From the NCBI RefSeq assembly GCF_019059575.1, contig NW_024881830.1:124001-188000 (forward strand): DNA of 64,000 nucleotides, in the 5' to 3' direction. The stretch comes from Amphibalanus amphitrite. Taxonomy: Eukaryota > Arthropoda > Thecostraca > Balanomorpha > Balanidae. Made by a program: the position numbers and the translations under genes. The number at the start of each line of letters is the position of its first letter. The first letter of the stretch is position 1. Shown here piece after piece: positions 40,701 to 49,719 of the stretch. The notes below the pieces were generated by a model. That model did no database searches. It saw only the letters and a list, made by a program, of their open reading frames with translations, and was not told the origin of the DNA.

Positions 40701-43700
40701 CACCCGCCTCGATGAAGATCAATGGTCTTTTTGAGCCGTCGGATGCGACGGCAGCTCAAACCATGACACCAGCAAGGTTGTAGCGACCAAAACTGGCCTG
40801 GATAGCAGGATCAATGCTGGATGTACCATCTGCCAAGATTCTGACGCCTTGAGAGCTCATCTGGGGCTCAACCGTGGAAATCTTTTTATCAGATCAGAGG
40901 AAGACCTTGCTACCGGCGCTTCTGATTTCCTCCAATATCTTTTGGGCCATGTGAAGCCGCTTCTCCTTCGATGCCGCCGAAATTAGGCGTCGACGTTGCA
41001 TCGTGTATGACTCAAGGCCCAAATCATCGTTTATGATTCTCCTGATCGTTTTAGGCGAAAAATCGAGGTCCTTTGCCAGTTTGCGCATGTTTCGCCAAGG
41101 AGTTCGAGACACCATCTTGTGCACGATATCAACCAGCTCTTTGGCGCGGACATGTCTTGTTCTGCCTGGGATGGGCTTCCTCGACACCGTACCTGTCCCT
41201 TTAAGGCATTTAATTATACTGTTAGCAGTTTTTATGGCAGCACCGAGCTGTTTGGGAACGCTTCGGACGCTGTGGCCAGCCTGCATCGGCGCCGCAATTT
41301 GGGTTCTTTTTGCAATCTCCGCCATAGCTCATCAACAACCATGACGAAATAAAACACAATCATAAAAATTATACACGAGTCAGTTGGGAAGCCGCATGCA
41401 AAATTTCACTAAAATCCGTCCAAAACTTTTTGAGTTATGGGCTGAAAACAAACAGGTAAATCTTTCTGCCCCACCCTGTACGTAAGACTCCGCTCGCTTC
41501 GCTCGCTCCGTAATAAATGGTCTCCTCGGCCTCTCCTGATATGTCATTGATCATGAAACAGAGTGAAACTGATAACAAGAGAGACCAAATATCACCCACT
41601 TGTGTGTTTTCATTGGTCGCCACGTCCCTCTATCCGAGCTACCCGGATACTCTCTCCCTAACTGCTCGGGGCATCCCGGCGCCGTAGCTGTCTGGCAAAT
41701 CAGCGGGAGGCCGTCGCCGGCCACCGTTTTTACCGTGCGCTTTATGTCTCCGCCATACCACTCTCGCCAATCGAGCCCGAACCGAACGCCCACTTCTGAC
41801 GGCAAGCTAAGGTTACGAAAGACAACTGTTTTTGCGCCCGGTCGTTTTTCAAGCTCCCGCACCACATACAAGGCCTCTTAACTGACGCGGGGAACAGCTG
41901 AAAGACTTTCACCTGCAGCACTGCCCGTGGTATACCAATACTGGTGAGATGGCTACAGCTGCCACACTGCGATCTGCTTGGCATGCCAAGCATCCCATTA
42001 TAATCGAACAGAGAAACTGAGCGACTGTGAGCAGTGATCACTATTCACAGCTATATGACTCATTCTCTCCAATCAACCACACCCTCCCCAGGCTGAACAT
42101 ACCTCTTCCATCGGTATGTCGATACCGGAGCGAGGCACCTCTGCGCCGGTCCTTGTAGCCACAAACACCCGTTTGACAGACGGGCACTCCCGCACGGCGT
42201 CATCGACAATGCGCTTCAGTTCGATCACCTTGCCGCCGCGCACTGCCTGGTCGCTGGTGATGATGGTCTCCGCGCCGGCTGGAAATGGTGACCGGGTCGG
42301 GTCAGATGTCAAAGGTTACGTGACGGGGTCAGGCGGGGACTAAGGCCAACAGGGGAAGGTAAGAGGTCACAGAGAAAAGATATTCGGAGGTCGCTGAATA
42401 AAAGTGAAAATCAAACGAAGTCACAGAAGTCAGCGACTCCATGAAAGAAGCCAGAGGTGATAGGGGGAGGTCAGAGGGCAGCAACGATTAGTCAAATAGC
42501 ATACTATCATATTATCACAGACCAATGACGAAGGGAAATCGGACTTCGGAGGGTTGGGATTTGAGAAGTGGCAGGTCGACTCATGGCAACATACATGAGC
42601 TTACGGGAGGCTGGAGGCATCCGAGAAAGGTTAGAGGTGCGTAATAGCATTCCCACTTGGGTCAAGTGTCATGCCAACTGTCATCATTACGTCACAGCCC
42701 ACTCGTGAATGGGAACAACTCACAAGCAACTCACAAGTTGTGGCAGCCGCAAACCGAGCACGCCCTCAGCACGAAGCGGTCGTGGCCGAGTGGTTAAGGC
42801 GTCTGACTAGAAATCAGATTCCCTCTGGGAGCGTAGGTTCGAGTCCTACCGACCGCGGCACAGTTTTGGCCAGAGTAACGAATGGAGAGGCAACCGTTGC
42901 AGTCGAGCCAGAAGTGTCGAGACTCCGTGCGCGCACAGTCGGTTACCGTACCATACGAGTGATGACTGGGGGTGACAGGCTATGATTTATGAAGGGAACG
43001 AACGGTCTTTGGATGTAACGAAGGATGATCATTGTGCGGTACTCACCATCGAGCACGCGGCTGGCGAGCGCCTGCGCGCTGAAGCCGGCAAAGACCACCG
43101 AGTGGACGGCGCCGATGCGCGCGCACGCCAGCATGGCAACGGCGGCTGCCGGCGAGGTGGGCATGTAGATGGCCACCCGGTCTCCGCGCCGCACGCCGTG
43201 CTGGAGCAGTGCGGAGGCCAGCCGGCCCACCTGGTCGTACAGCTGCCGGTAGGTGATGCGCTGCTCGGTGCCCGGCTCGTCGCGCTCCCAGATGAGCGCA
43301 GTCTGATCGGGGATGGAGCGCATGTGCCGGTCCACGCAGTTCACTGTCGCACACAGACGCAGGTGGGTTCATACTGTCTGAGTAGTACCACACTCATTCA
43401 CGAATGTACATTGCGCATCACAGAGATGGCCAATGCAACATACTGGTTCAAAAGAAAGGTGCAAACGGTTCATACCTATAGATAGTTGTAGAACCTGGAG
43501 ATAGTTGAAAACCCAAACTTAAATTGGCCCATGGTGATGGGCATAATACCAAGTTGATAAATATAAAATTCAGAACAAATGACAATTGATTAAACAAAAT
43601 GGTAAGGGGACTCCAAACTTGTGTGAAAACTATTCTGAAAATAATAATTTTCTTAACTGTGAACAGAATTCAAGCATGCATTCAACTGGCAGAAATATGT

Positions 43701-44799
43701 CCAACACAGCACACCTAAAATATGCATATGTATATTACATACAAACATGGCCTGTTATGAATGTTGCTATCCCATGCAGGGCATTGTCTGTGACCATACA
43801 AAAAGGTCTGTGGTTAAAGGATATGACCCATAGCTCACATTGCAGACATTTGCAAAACAATGTAGTAAAATGCTGATGTGATGATGCAGTAGTGAGTTAG
43901 ACATACTTACCAGATGCATTGAGCTTTCCACCTTCAAACCAGGAGATTTTCCCATTTGGCAGGTCACAGTTTGAGACAGTGTGAAAAGGCTCCATCCATT
44001 GGAGGTATGACTTGGCTATTTCACCCCAGAACTCTGATGGCTAGAGGAACAACCATACAGGTGACTTGAGGACTTCTGGAGCAGTGCATTCCAGGCAGTG
44101 GAAGCAGCATGGCATGGTTCAAACACACATTCCAAGCAGGCAAAACAAAGCAGCATAAAACACAGGCATGAGGCCACAGTGATCAGTATTAGTATATATT
44201 AGGTCCGAGTAGACAATTGTGACGCTGTTGATACAAATATGTAACAGCAAAAAATTTAGGTTTTAGGTTAGGTTAGGTTGTACGTTTGTAGGTTTTAGGT
44301 TTTAGGTTGGTAGGTTGGTAGGTTTGTAGGTTAGGTTTGGTTAGGTTGTAGGTTTGTAGGTTGGTAGGTTGTAGGTAAATAGGTAAGGTTAGGTCAGGTT
44401 TGATTATGTTTTTTCTGTTATTTCCAAGACATATAAGTATCATTTTTGGATTCAGGATGTCAAATAATGTAAGAATATGAAAACTATCTTTTAACAGTCA
44501 CTCGGACTCAATGTATACTTTTACCCAGTGATCTCTTACAGCACACTTTAAGCAGAGCATGATATGATCAGCTCATAGCTTACATTTTCTAGGCTGAAGT
44601 CATAGATGTCTTTGTGGGTTTTGAGATGGGGATATTTCTCTGTAATCTCAGGCACAGGAGTTACAGGAGCACCCTGACTGTACTTAGAGCTTGATGAGCT
44701 CAATGCTCTGAAGCATTGCGCCAATGAATTCTGGTGTGGCTTGAAACCACAGGTCCTTGAAAATATCTTGAAATAGTTCAGCATTTTCTTGTCTTGCAC
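26805..44799 (-). CDS. ACSS1: Acetyl-CoA synthetase, mitochondrial type (ACSS1-like), complete, 13 exons
   Basis: Activates acetate to acetyl-CoA via acetyl-AMP. Exons (minus): 44799-44584, 44040-43911, 43343-43047, 42278-42103, 37842-37690, 30661-30514, 29956-29854, 29562-29435, 28978-28866, 28508-28351, 27883-27787, 27490-27305, 26966-26805. All have GT-AG junctions and compatible phases, giving 688 aa (human ACSS1 689). Motifs: [10 protein letters not shown] at 298-307, DTWWQTETGG at 445-454, YYFTGDG near 532-538, [13 protein letters not shown] from 551, and the catalytic lysine of PKTRSGK at about 647. The first 40 residues are basic and Ser-rich without acidic clusters after Met6, as in a mitochondrial targeting peptide. 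Sequence features ([28 protein letters not shown]) match ACSS1 rather than cytosolic ACSS2. Start: Met1 or Met6 (44784) are both possible. Odd: the exon-6 acceptor lies at the end of a ten-copy array. Confidence 0.97.
30640..31290. repeat. Ten-copy array of the ACSS1 exon-6 acceptor and exon start
   Basis: On the minus strand the block CTGTCGACAG followed by CAAGTGTTTGACC recurs with first exon-like base at 30661 (used), 30736, 30799, 30873, 30936, 31010, 31073, 31147, 31210 and 31284. Spacing alternates 63 and 74 bp, a 137-bp higher-order unit, after an initial 75. Copies are almost identical except the outermost (31284), which has a different, more ordinary acceptor CTTGTCTGCAG. Acceptors at 30736 and 30799 read in frame into the exon. 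Confidence 0.95.
31291..34850. other. ACSS1 intron 5, no recognised gene
   Basis: Apart from a C run followed by (CA)n at 32762-32790, I find nothing supported. Open frames are short and unrelated to known families. Confidence 0.45.
35085..35400. repeat. 43-bp minisatellite, GAGACCTTGGAATCCCAGGA type
   Basis: About six head-to-tail units of 42-43 bp, each with GAGACCTTGGAA, CCCAGGACCT and a CATATG-like tail. The last units are more diverged. Related in motif to the array at 36845-37350. Confidence 0.85.
35950..36242. repeat. Imperfect 0.3-kb palindrome with TTTTCGTC ladder
   Basis: The left half carries repeated TTTTCGTC about every 12-16 bp and the right half its complement GACGAAAA, with a centre near 36095. 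Outer ends pair as CCATGACAG and (complement) CCATCTGACA. This is a foldback structure with no coding capacity, possibly a MITE or foldback element. Confidence 0.75.
36845..37350. repeat. 42-bp minisatellite, GGGACCTTGGAAACCTTGGA type
   Basis: About twelve units of 41-43 bp, in two subfamilies: one with GAGGACTGTGGATCCTG (36845-37110) and one with GAAACCTTGGATTCTAG (37110-37330). Core GTGGGACCTTG is shared. Same orientation as the array at 35085. Confidence 0.85.
37555..37636 (+). tRNA. tRNA-Ser (AGA)
   Basis: 82 nt with a 7-bp acceptor stem (GCGGTCG / CGACCGC) and discriminator G. The D-arm contains TGGCCGAGTGG (A box). The anticodon loop is CTAGAAA with anticodon AGA, followed by a long class II variable arm (CCC/GGG stem) and T-arm GGTTCGAGTCC (B box). 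All serine tRNA features are present. It lies in ACSS1 intron 5 on the strand opposite to that gene. No clear T-run follows directly (CTTTCTTG). Confidence 0.97.
37637..38118. other. ACSS1 exon 5 and flanking intron
   Basis: Contains ACSS1 exon 5 (37690-37842, with the [10 protein letters not shown] motif). The remainder is intron without recognised elements. Confidence 0.6.
38121..41514. repeat. Three tandem ~0.7-kb units with short inverted ends, third interrupted by mariner
   Basis: Units begin at 38121, 38837 and 39522 (ACCAGTATAACGCC). Each opens with ACGGAGCGAGCGAG and closes with the inverted CGCTTCGCTCGCTCCGT, so each looks like a small TIR element repeated in tandem with a spacer of about 30 bp. 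Inside each unit are GCACGTGCGCACGTGC palindromes, a (GGCC)n run and several related modules of the type AATCGGCCCAGCCGTTCTCG. The third unit is split at 40180/41481 by the mariner element. No coding capacity; minus-strand open frames repeat with the units. Confidence 0.85.
40181..41478 (-). mobile_element. Tc1/mariner DNA transposon, DD37D type, decayed
   Basis: Perfect 25-bp terminal inverted repeats starting CAGGGTGGGGCAGAAAG lie at both ends, with TA target duplication at 40179-40180 and 41479-41480; 1298 bp. A transposase frame of about 341 codons runs 41325-40300 (minus): paired helix-turn-helix regions in the first 120 residues, then DKK (first Asp), VVVQD (second Asp) and SPDLNPMD (third Asp). 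There are 37 residues between the last two aspartates, the spacing of the maT group. Three in-frame stops (after KVFL, at MV-stop-AAV where Trp is expected, and after HLLE) make it inactive. No frameshift is seen, so the copy is fairly young. Confidence 0.93.
41551..41871 (-). other. Unassigned open frame, 106 codons, in ACSS1 intron 4
   Basis: An open frame with balanced amino-acid use, unlike the composition-driven frames nearby (for example the stretches [14 protein letters not shown] and [13 protein letters not shown]). It could be a relic of a mobile-element protein or chance. No domain recognised; no splice signals examined support it as a host exon. Confidence 0.25.
42776..42857 (+). 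tRNA. tRNA-Ser (AGA), second copy
   Basis: Identical over 82 nt to the copy at 37555, including anticodon AGA, variable arm and discriminator G. Flanks differ from the first copy. A TTTT Pol III terminator follows at about 42863. It sits in ACSS1 intron 3, antisense to that gene. Confidence 0.97.
44256..44400. repeat. Interstitial telomere-like array (TTAGG variants)
   Basis: Runs of GGTTAGGTTAGG mixed with GGTTTTAGG and GGTTGGTAGG variants. TTAGG is the arthropod telomere unit. Located in ACSS1 intron 1, between exons 1 and 2. Confidence 0.8.
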
Positions 44800-44963
44800 T
44801 GTTTGCTGGTATTGCTAACTTTCCAAAATTCAACTGAGCACTTATATCTTCTGAAACACAAACAAAAGCACATATTGTCACAATGTCTGAAATGCATATC
44901 ATGATTAGCTAATTATGCTGCCCAGTGCTAACCATCAGACCAATTAGGCCATCATGGCCATCA

Positions 44964-45046
44964 TCTACAACCCACAACCCTACAACCTACCAACCTAAAA
45001 CCCACCATCCTATATACGGCCTTGCCACCATCTACCAACCTACAAT
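44964..45046. repeat. Complementary C-rich telomere-like tract
   Basis: CTACAACC, CCTACAACCTACC and AACCTAAAACCC units are the complement of the 44256-44400 array, giving an inverted pair around ACSS1 exon 1. It lies just upstream of the ACSS1 start, in the putative promoter or 5' UTR. Confidence 0.7.
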
Positions 45047-45504
45047 TTACCGCGCGCACCACAAACCAACACAGGCGGCGCACTCCTTTGCGTCGTTTGC
45101 GTTTTGTCACCGTGGCTTTTGTTTACATTTGTTTCATGGTGTGGCAAGATTTGGAAATAGAGGGAAGCCTTTATACCTGTCCAATTCTTGCATTTTATTA
45201 ACCCGGTGTTCTGTGGTTCTTCAATGAGCTAATATTTTTTCTTTACTTAACTGTTCCAATTTTTCTTTTGATCCTTAAAATCAGTCAGAATTTTGCATTT
45301 CACTCGATATTATTTGAAAAATACAATATTTTGTCAATAAAATCTTTCCATGAGGAGATTTGGTAGCAGAATTTTCATGTTTTCTTCATCACTAGCCATA
45401 GTACTTAGAATAGAATAGAATAGAGGTTACGGATTGAGGACGGTCAACAAGGACCTGTAGGAATCCGGTCATTTACTTCTCCCTTACATCAACCATGTAG
45501 CTCT

Positions 45505-48500
45505 TTAGCTCATTCTGGCACCGTATGTTTGGTCAGTCCGCAGGGTATACTTCCTGTTCGCCCACAGCTTGTCGAGACGATTCTTGAATGTGTTCAAGCT
45601 CGGTGCCGCGACGACATCTGCAGGGAGGCTGTTCCAGCTGTCAACAATGCGGTGACAGAAAGAGGTCTGGCGAAGATGGGAGTTCACTCGTCTCTTCTTC
45701 AGCTTTAGATGGTGACCACGCGTTCGATCTGAGGTGTCGAGCTGCAGGAGGTCGGCTACTCTCACCCTCAGGCATCCTGTCAGGATCTGGTATGCCATTA
45801 TCATGTCTCCTCTCATCCTTCTATAGTACATGGAGGGGAGGTTCAGGGCTCGAAGTCGATCCTGGTACTGAAGGTGACGCAAGGGACGAACCAGCTTAGT
45901 AGCTCTTCTCTGGACCCTCTCAATGGCATCCTGGTCCGATCTGAATGTAGGTCCCCACACCACGTTCGCGTACTCAAGGTGAGGGCGCACCAGAGTCCGA
46001 TAGAGGAGAGGCAAAGATCGACTGTCTAGGGCTTTGAACGACCTCTTCACCAGACCAAGAACTCTGTTCGCACGACCCACTGCAGCTGCCACCTGTTCAT
46101 GAAACTTGAGGTCTTCATCAATGACAAGTCCAAGATCCTTTTCCGTGTGCACTTGAGCTAAGGTGGATCCATTCATCTGGTAGGTAAAGCATTCGTTAGA
46201 GGATCCCAGGTGCATCAGCTTACACTTTTCTTGGTTAAAGGGAAGCTGCCATCTGTCTGCCCAGTGCCCCAAGGCATCAATGTCATGCTGGAGGAGAGTC
46301 TTGTCCTGGAGGCTGGTCACTTCCTGGTAGAGCTTGGTGTCATCTGCAAAAAGCATAGAACGGCTTCTGACGGCTTCTGGGAGGTCGTTAATGAAGACTA
46401 GAAACAACAGTGGTCCCAGTACAGAGCCCTGGGGGATGCCGCTGCCGACCCGCGTCCAGTTCGAGCAAACGCCCTCTACCATGACTCTCTGCCTCCGGTT
46501 GGTTAGGAAGGCTGATACCCAGCGGAGCAGGTCCCCTCCAATGCCATACGCCTCCAGCTTCCTTAGAAGTCTCTGGTGGGGCACGCGATCAAACGCCTTC
46601 TGAAAGTCCAGATAAACCACGTCCACGGCACCTTTCCTGTCCAGGATGGTAAGCCACTCTTCAATCACCAACAGTAACTGCAGGGCACATGATCTTCCAG
46701 GCAGGAACCCAAACTGGTCATTGGTAAGGAGGTCATTCTCGAGGAGATGGTCCAGTAGTCTATCTCGGACAAGAGATTCCAGCAGCTTACAGACAATTGA
46801 GGTGAGGCTCACTGGCCTATAGTTGCCAGGCAGACTTCTGTTTCCCTTCTTAAAAATCGGGACCACATTTCCCTCCCTCCACTTAGCTGGCAGGACTCCT
46901 GTGTCAATAGATCGCTGGAAAATCGTCTTGAAAGCAGTACAGAGAGGGATGGCCAACTCTTTCAGCATTCTCGGGTGTAGCCCATCAGGTCCTGGGGACT
47001 TGCTACAGTTCAGGGCCTCCAGTCTCCTTCGAATTTCCTCTTCTTGTACCCTGATGCTGGTCAGTGGTTCTCCATTGAACTTTGGATCAACTTCTGGGAT
47101 GTCGCTGGTGTCCTCATCCGTAAACACTTTGCTGAAGAAGTTATTCAGTACCTCGGCCTTCTCTTCACTTGTGATAGCACTGGTCCCATCACCTCTTAAC
47201 AGGGTCTCAACTCTTGCTTTCACTTTTGTTTTTGAGCTAACATACTTCCAGAAGACCTTTGGGTTTTGAGTCACGTGCTTCGCCAGCTGGCTTTCATAGT
47301 TTCGTCTCAGTCTTCTGGTTAGGTTTCTTAGCACATTCTTTGCTCTCTTATAATCTTGCTTATCTTGCTCAGATTTGGACCTCCTGTGCAGTTGATACAA
47401 CCTGTCCTTATTTCTTTTTGCACGCAGGAGAGCACTGTTCGTGTAAGGTTGGCGCTTCTTCTTATGTACACTTCTTAAAGGAATGTGCCTTTTTTCAGCC
47501 TCATGCATCAATGCCAGAAGTTCCTCCCAGCCTGAATCAGCATCACAGAGCTGTAGTCTGCTCATAATATCTGAGTTTCGGATAGCCTGGGCCATTGCAG
47601 GAAAATCTGCATTCTTGAAGTCTTTTGCTTGAGAGTTGCCCTTTACCAGCTCAGTCTTACACCTGAGAGTAAATACAAGACAATCATGGTGACTATTTCC
47701 CAGAGGCGAGTGGTGTTTGAGATCTGCTACCATACCTTCCTCTGATGTGAAGATAAGATCTAGAGTGCTAGGTGACTTGTTGGGCATAAAATGGGTTGGT
47801 TCCTCAACATGTTGTATGAGAAAGCAGTCTTGCATAGTATGCAGGAACTTGTGGGTATAATGGCTATCAGGTGCTTCAGATTTTCCTAGCTTCCAGTTGA
47901 TTTCACGATAGTTGAAGTCGCCAGTAATTACGATGCTGCTTGGGTTACTTTGGCTTACTGTTTTCATTAGCTCACAGAGGGCGTCTGTTGATGTTCGTCC
48001 ATCACTGCTTGGGCTACGGTAGATGGCTCCCAGAATGAGGATTTCACCCTTTACAGGCTCAATTTGCATCCAAATGGATTCTTCAAATTGCCCAGGGAAG
48101 CTAACCTCAGATGCCCTTATATCTTCCTTGACCAACACCACAATGCCCCGCTTACCAGATGCACCTAGTCCTGGCTGGCTTGAATCAAAGTTTAAATAGG
48201 GCACATAATGATCTCCAACTGTGAAGCATCCAAGCGCAAGTGGTCTGATTTGGGCTTTAGGGATAGCCTCTGTTAAGACTATCACATCTGGCCACGCACA
48301 GTTTTCAGCCAGCAATGCTAATTCATCCAGCTTGTTTGGAAGACCATCTGCATTTGTGCATAGTATTTTCAATTGATCTACATTTTTTGATTGTGTTACT
48401 TCTTTCTTTGGCTGATCATTGTGTACAGTGTCCCGTGACAAGTTAGATACATGCCCCTTTCTTTTGGAAAATTCACATGCATCACAGACACAGACATGCT

Positions 48501-48516
48501 CATGCTGAATCTTCAA
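45505..48516 (-). CDS. LINE ORF2: endonuclease and reverse transcriptase
   Basis: About 1003 codons shown, and the frame is open to about 48590. N-terminal part has a Cys-rich stretch (CVCDACEF). The apurinic-type endonuclease (about residues 48-290) shows CTNADGL, GDFN and a terminal SHHD motif. Reverse transcriptase (about 480-760) shows SPGPDGL, YRPVSLTS, FDRVPH, IPQGSVLGP and the catalytic FADD. The C-terminal region is typical of CR1-group proteins. No ATG occurs in frame before about codon 150, inside the endonuclease, so initiation must be non-AUG or depend on termination-reinitiation from ORF1, whose stop lies about 25 nt upstream of the opening of this frame. Confidence 0.93.
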   Translation of the reverse strand: MKIQHEHVCVCDACEFSKRKGHVSNLSRDTVHNDQPKKEVTQSKNVDQLKILCTNADGLPNKLDELALLAENCAWPDVIVLTEAIPKAQIRPLALGCFTVGDHYVPYLNFDSSQPGLGASGKRGIVVLVKEDIRASEVSFPGQFEESIWMQIEPVKGEILILGAIYRSPSSDGRTSTDALCELMKTVSQSNPSSIVITGDFNYREINWKLGKSEAPDSHYTHKFLHTMQDCFLIQHVEEPTHFMPNKSPSTLDLIFTSEEGMVADLKHHSPLGNSHHDCLVFTLRCKTELVKGNSQAKDFKNADFPAMAQAIRNSDIMSRLQLCDADSGWEELLALMHEAEKRHIPLRSVHKKKRQPYTNSALLRAKRNKDRLYQLHRRSKSEQDKQDYKRAKNVLRNLTRRLRRNYESQLAKHVTQNPKVFWKYVSSKTKVKARVETLLRGDGTSAITSEEKAEVLNNFFSKVFTDEDTSDIPEVDPKFNGEPLTSIRVQEEEIRRRLEALNCSKSPGPDGLHPRMLKELAIPLCTAFKTIFQRSIDTGVLPAKWREGNVVPIFKKGNRSLPGNYRPVSLTSIVCKLLESLVRDRLLDHLLENDLLTNDQFGFLPGRSCALQLLLVIEEWLTILDRKGAVDVVYLDFQKAFDRVPHQRLLRKLEAYGIGGDLLRWVSAFLTNRRQRVMVEGVCSNWTRVGSGIPQGSVLGPLLFLVFINDLPEAVRSRSMLFADDTKLYQEVTSLQDKTLLQHDIDALGHWADRWQLPFNQEKCKLMHLGSSNECFTYQMNGSTLAQVHTEKDLGLVIDEDLKFHEQVAAAVGRANRVLGLVKRSFKALDSRSLPLLYRTLVRPHLEYANVVWGPTFRSDQDAIERVQRRATKLVRPLRHLQYQDRLRALNLPSMYYRRMRGDMIMAYQILTGCLRVRVADLLQLDTSDRTRGHHLKLKKRRVNSHLRQTSFCHRIVDSWNSLPADVVAAPSLNTFKNRLDKLWANRKYTLRTDQTYGARMS

Positions 48517-48612
48517 GCATGCATCATAAGCAGCTTTAGCACCCTCTGGACCTGGGCATGCAAAATACCTGCAGGCTAGCCTGTAGACTTCCTTTACATG
48601 CTGACCCTTTAG

Positions 48613-49719
48613 TCAGACTCTGCTACCTTGGTTTTGGTGGACGTTTGTTGTTTGCTGTCCCGCATCACTTATCACCACCACTTTTCCCCTTTGGATGCGA
48701 ACAACCTTACCCTCTTCTCTTAGTCTCTTTGCCTCGAGGCGTAACTTTCTGTCCTTTTCCCTTTCTTCTGGAGTGCGATCTGGTGACAAGTACACAGTTC
48801 CATATGCATGATGACCCCTGAGTTGAGGTGCCTGCTTGAGTATATCCCATTTCTTTTCTTCATCTTCCAGCGTCACGATCAACGGACGTGGCCTCTCAGG
48901 CTGGATCTTACCTGCCCTGAAGGCCTTGACAATGTTCACTTTGATGTGCAGCTCCTCTTCGATGATATTCTTTGCTTTCCTGACATCCTCCTGTGCTCGT
49001 TCCTTGGAGTTTTGGTTAGAACTCTCAGGAAGATTGTGTATCACAATGTTGTTTCTTCTCTTCTCTTTGTCAAAGAAGCTGCCAACTGTTTTTGCCAAAC
49101 TTGCCTCCGGGTTATCCTCAGCAGGTCTCGGTGTACCAGACAACTCTTCTAGTTTCTTTTCCAGTGTCTTCACAGCTTCTGCATACGTCCTCCTTTGTTC
49201 TAGCTCTGTTGCTTTTGTGGCTTCTGCTTTTTCTTCCTGCACTGTGACTTTCACTTCAATCCGCTGCACAGTTTCTTCAATTAATTTGGCCTGCTCGGAG
49301 CTTGCTGTGTGGCATGCCTGTATCAGATTTTCATGCTCTTCCAGTTGTCGCTTGAAATCGGTGTACGCTGCCTCTTGGACTTTGCATAAGTCTCTGCTGC
49401 TTGAAGCAACCCCTGCCACAGACTCACCCTGACCCAACAGCACACTCCTGAAATCATCCAGTGCCCTAGTTACACAGTCCGTCATTTTGGACTGGTTAAG
49501 CAGATTAGGCAGTATTTGTTGGCAAAAAGAGCAGACCCAGAAGAACCCGAACCTACGGATCACCTCAAACTCTTCTACGGACTTTAACTGACAGCTTGTA
49601 TGGTACCATGTCTCACATACATCACAACAGATGCAGGTGTCCTCCTTGATATCCTTTCCACACTTACTGTTCTGGCCAAGGCCATCTATAGAAGGTACAG
49701 TCACTCCCCCGCCGACCAA
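48613..49719 (-). CDS. LINE ORF1: PHD-like finger, coiled coil, nucleic-acid-binding domain
   Basis: About 368 codons. A zinc finger of PHD type at about 20-67 (CICCDVCETWYH then WVCSFC) is followed by a Glu/Lys-rich coiled coil (about 110-195) and a basic C-terminal domain like the RNA-binding part of LINE ORF1 proteins. The frame opens after a stop in the adjoining repeat; its first ATG is at about codon 79, after the finger. Either translation starts at a non-AUG codon or the upstream part is missing. Confidence 0.8.
   Translation of the reverse strand: MVGGGVTVPSIDGLGQNSKCGKDIKEDTCICCDVCETWYHTSCQLKSVEEFEVIRRFGFFWVCSFCQQILPNLLNQSKMTDCVTRALDDFRSVLLGQGESVAGVASSSRDLCKVQEAAYTDFKRQLEEHENLIQACHTASSEQAKLIEETVQRIEVKVTVQEEKAEATKATELEQRRTYAEAVKTLEKKLEELSGTPRPAEDNPEASLAKTVGSFFDKEKRRNNIVIHNLPESSNQNSKERAQEDVRKAKNIIEEELHIKVNIVKAFRAGKIQPERPRPLIVTLEDEEKKWDILKQAPQLRGHHAYGTVYLSPDRTPEEREKDRKLRLEAKRLREEGKVVRIQRGKVVVISDAGQQTTNVHQNQGSRV

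Larger units (their letters stand above)
45407..49719 (-). mobile_element. CR1-type LINE, both open frames intact
   Basis: Minus-strand non-LTR retrotransposon with an ORF1 (PHD-like finger, coiled coil) and an ORF2 (endonuclease plus reverse transcriptase). It ends in a short ATTCTATTCTA microsatellite (45407-45426 on the plus strand AGAATAGAATAG), as CR1/L2-type elements do in place of poly(A). There are no in-frame stops in either frame, so the copy is young. Its 5' boundary is uncertain: a 585-bp repeat abuts ORF1 at 49677 and is present twice. Confidence 0.9.
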
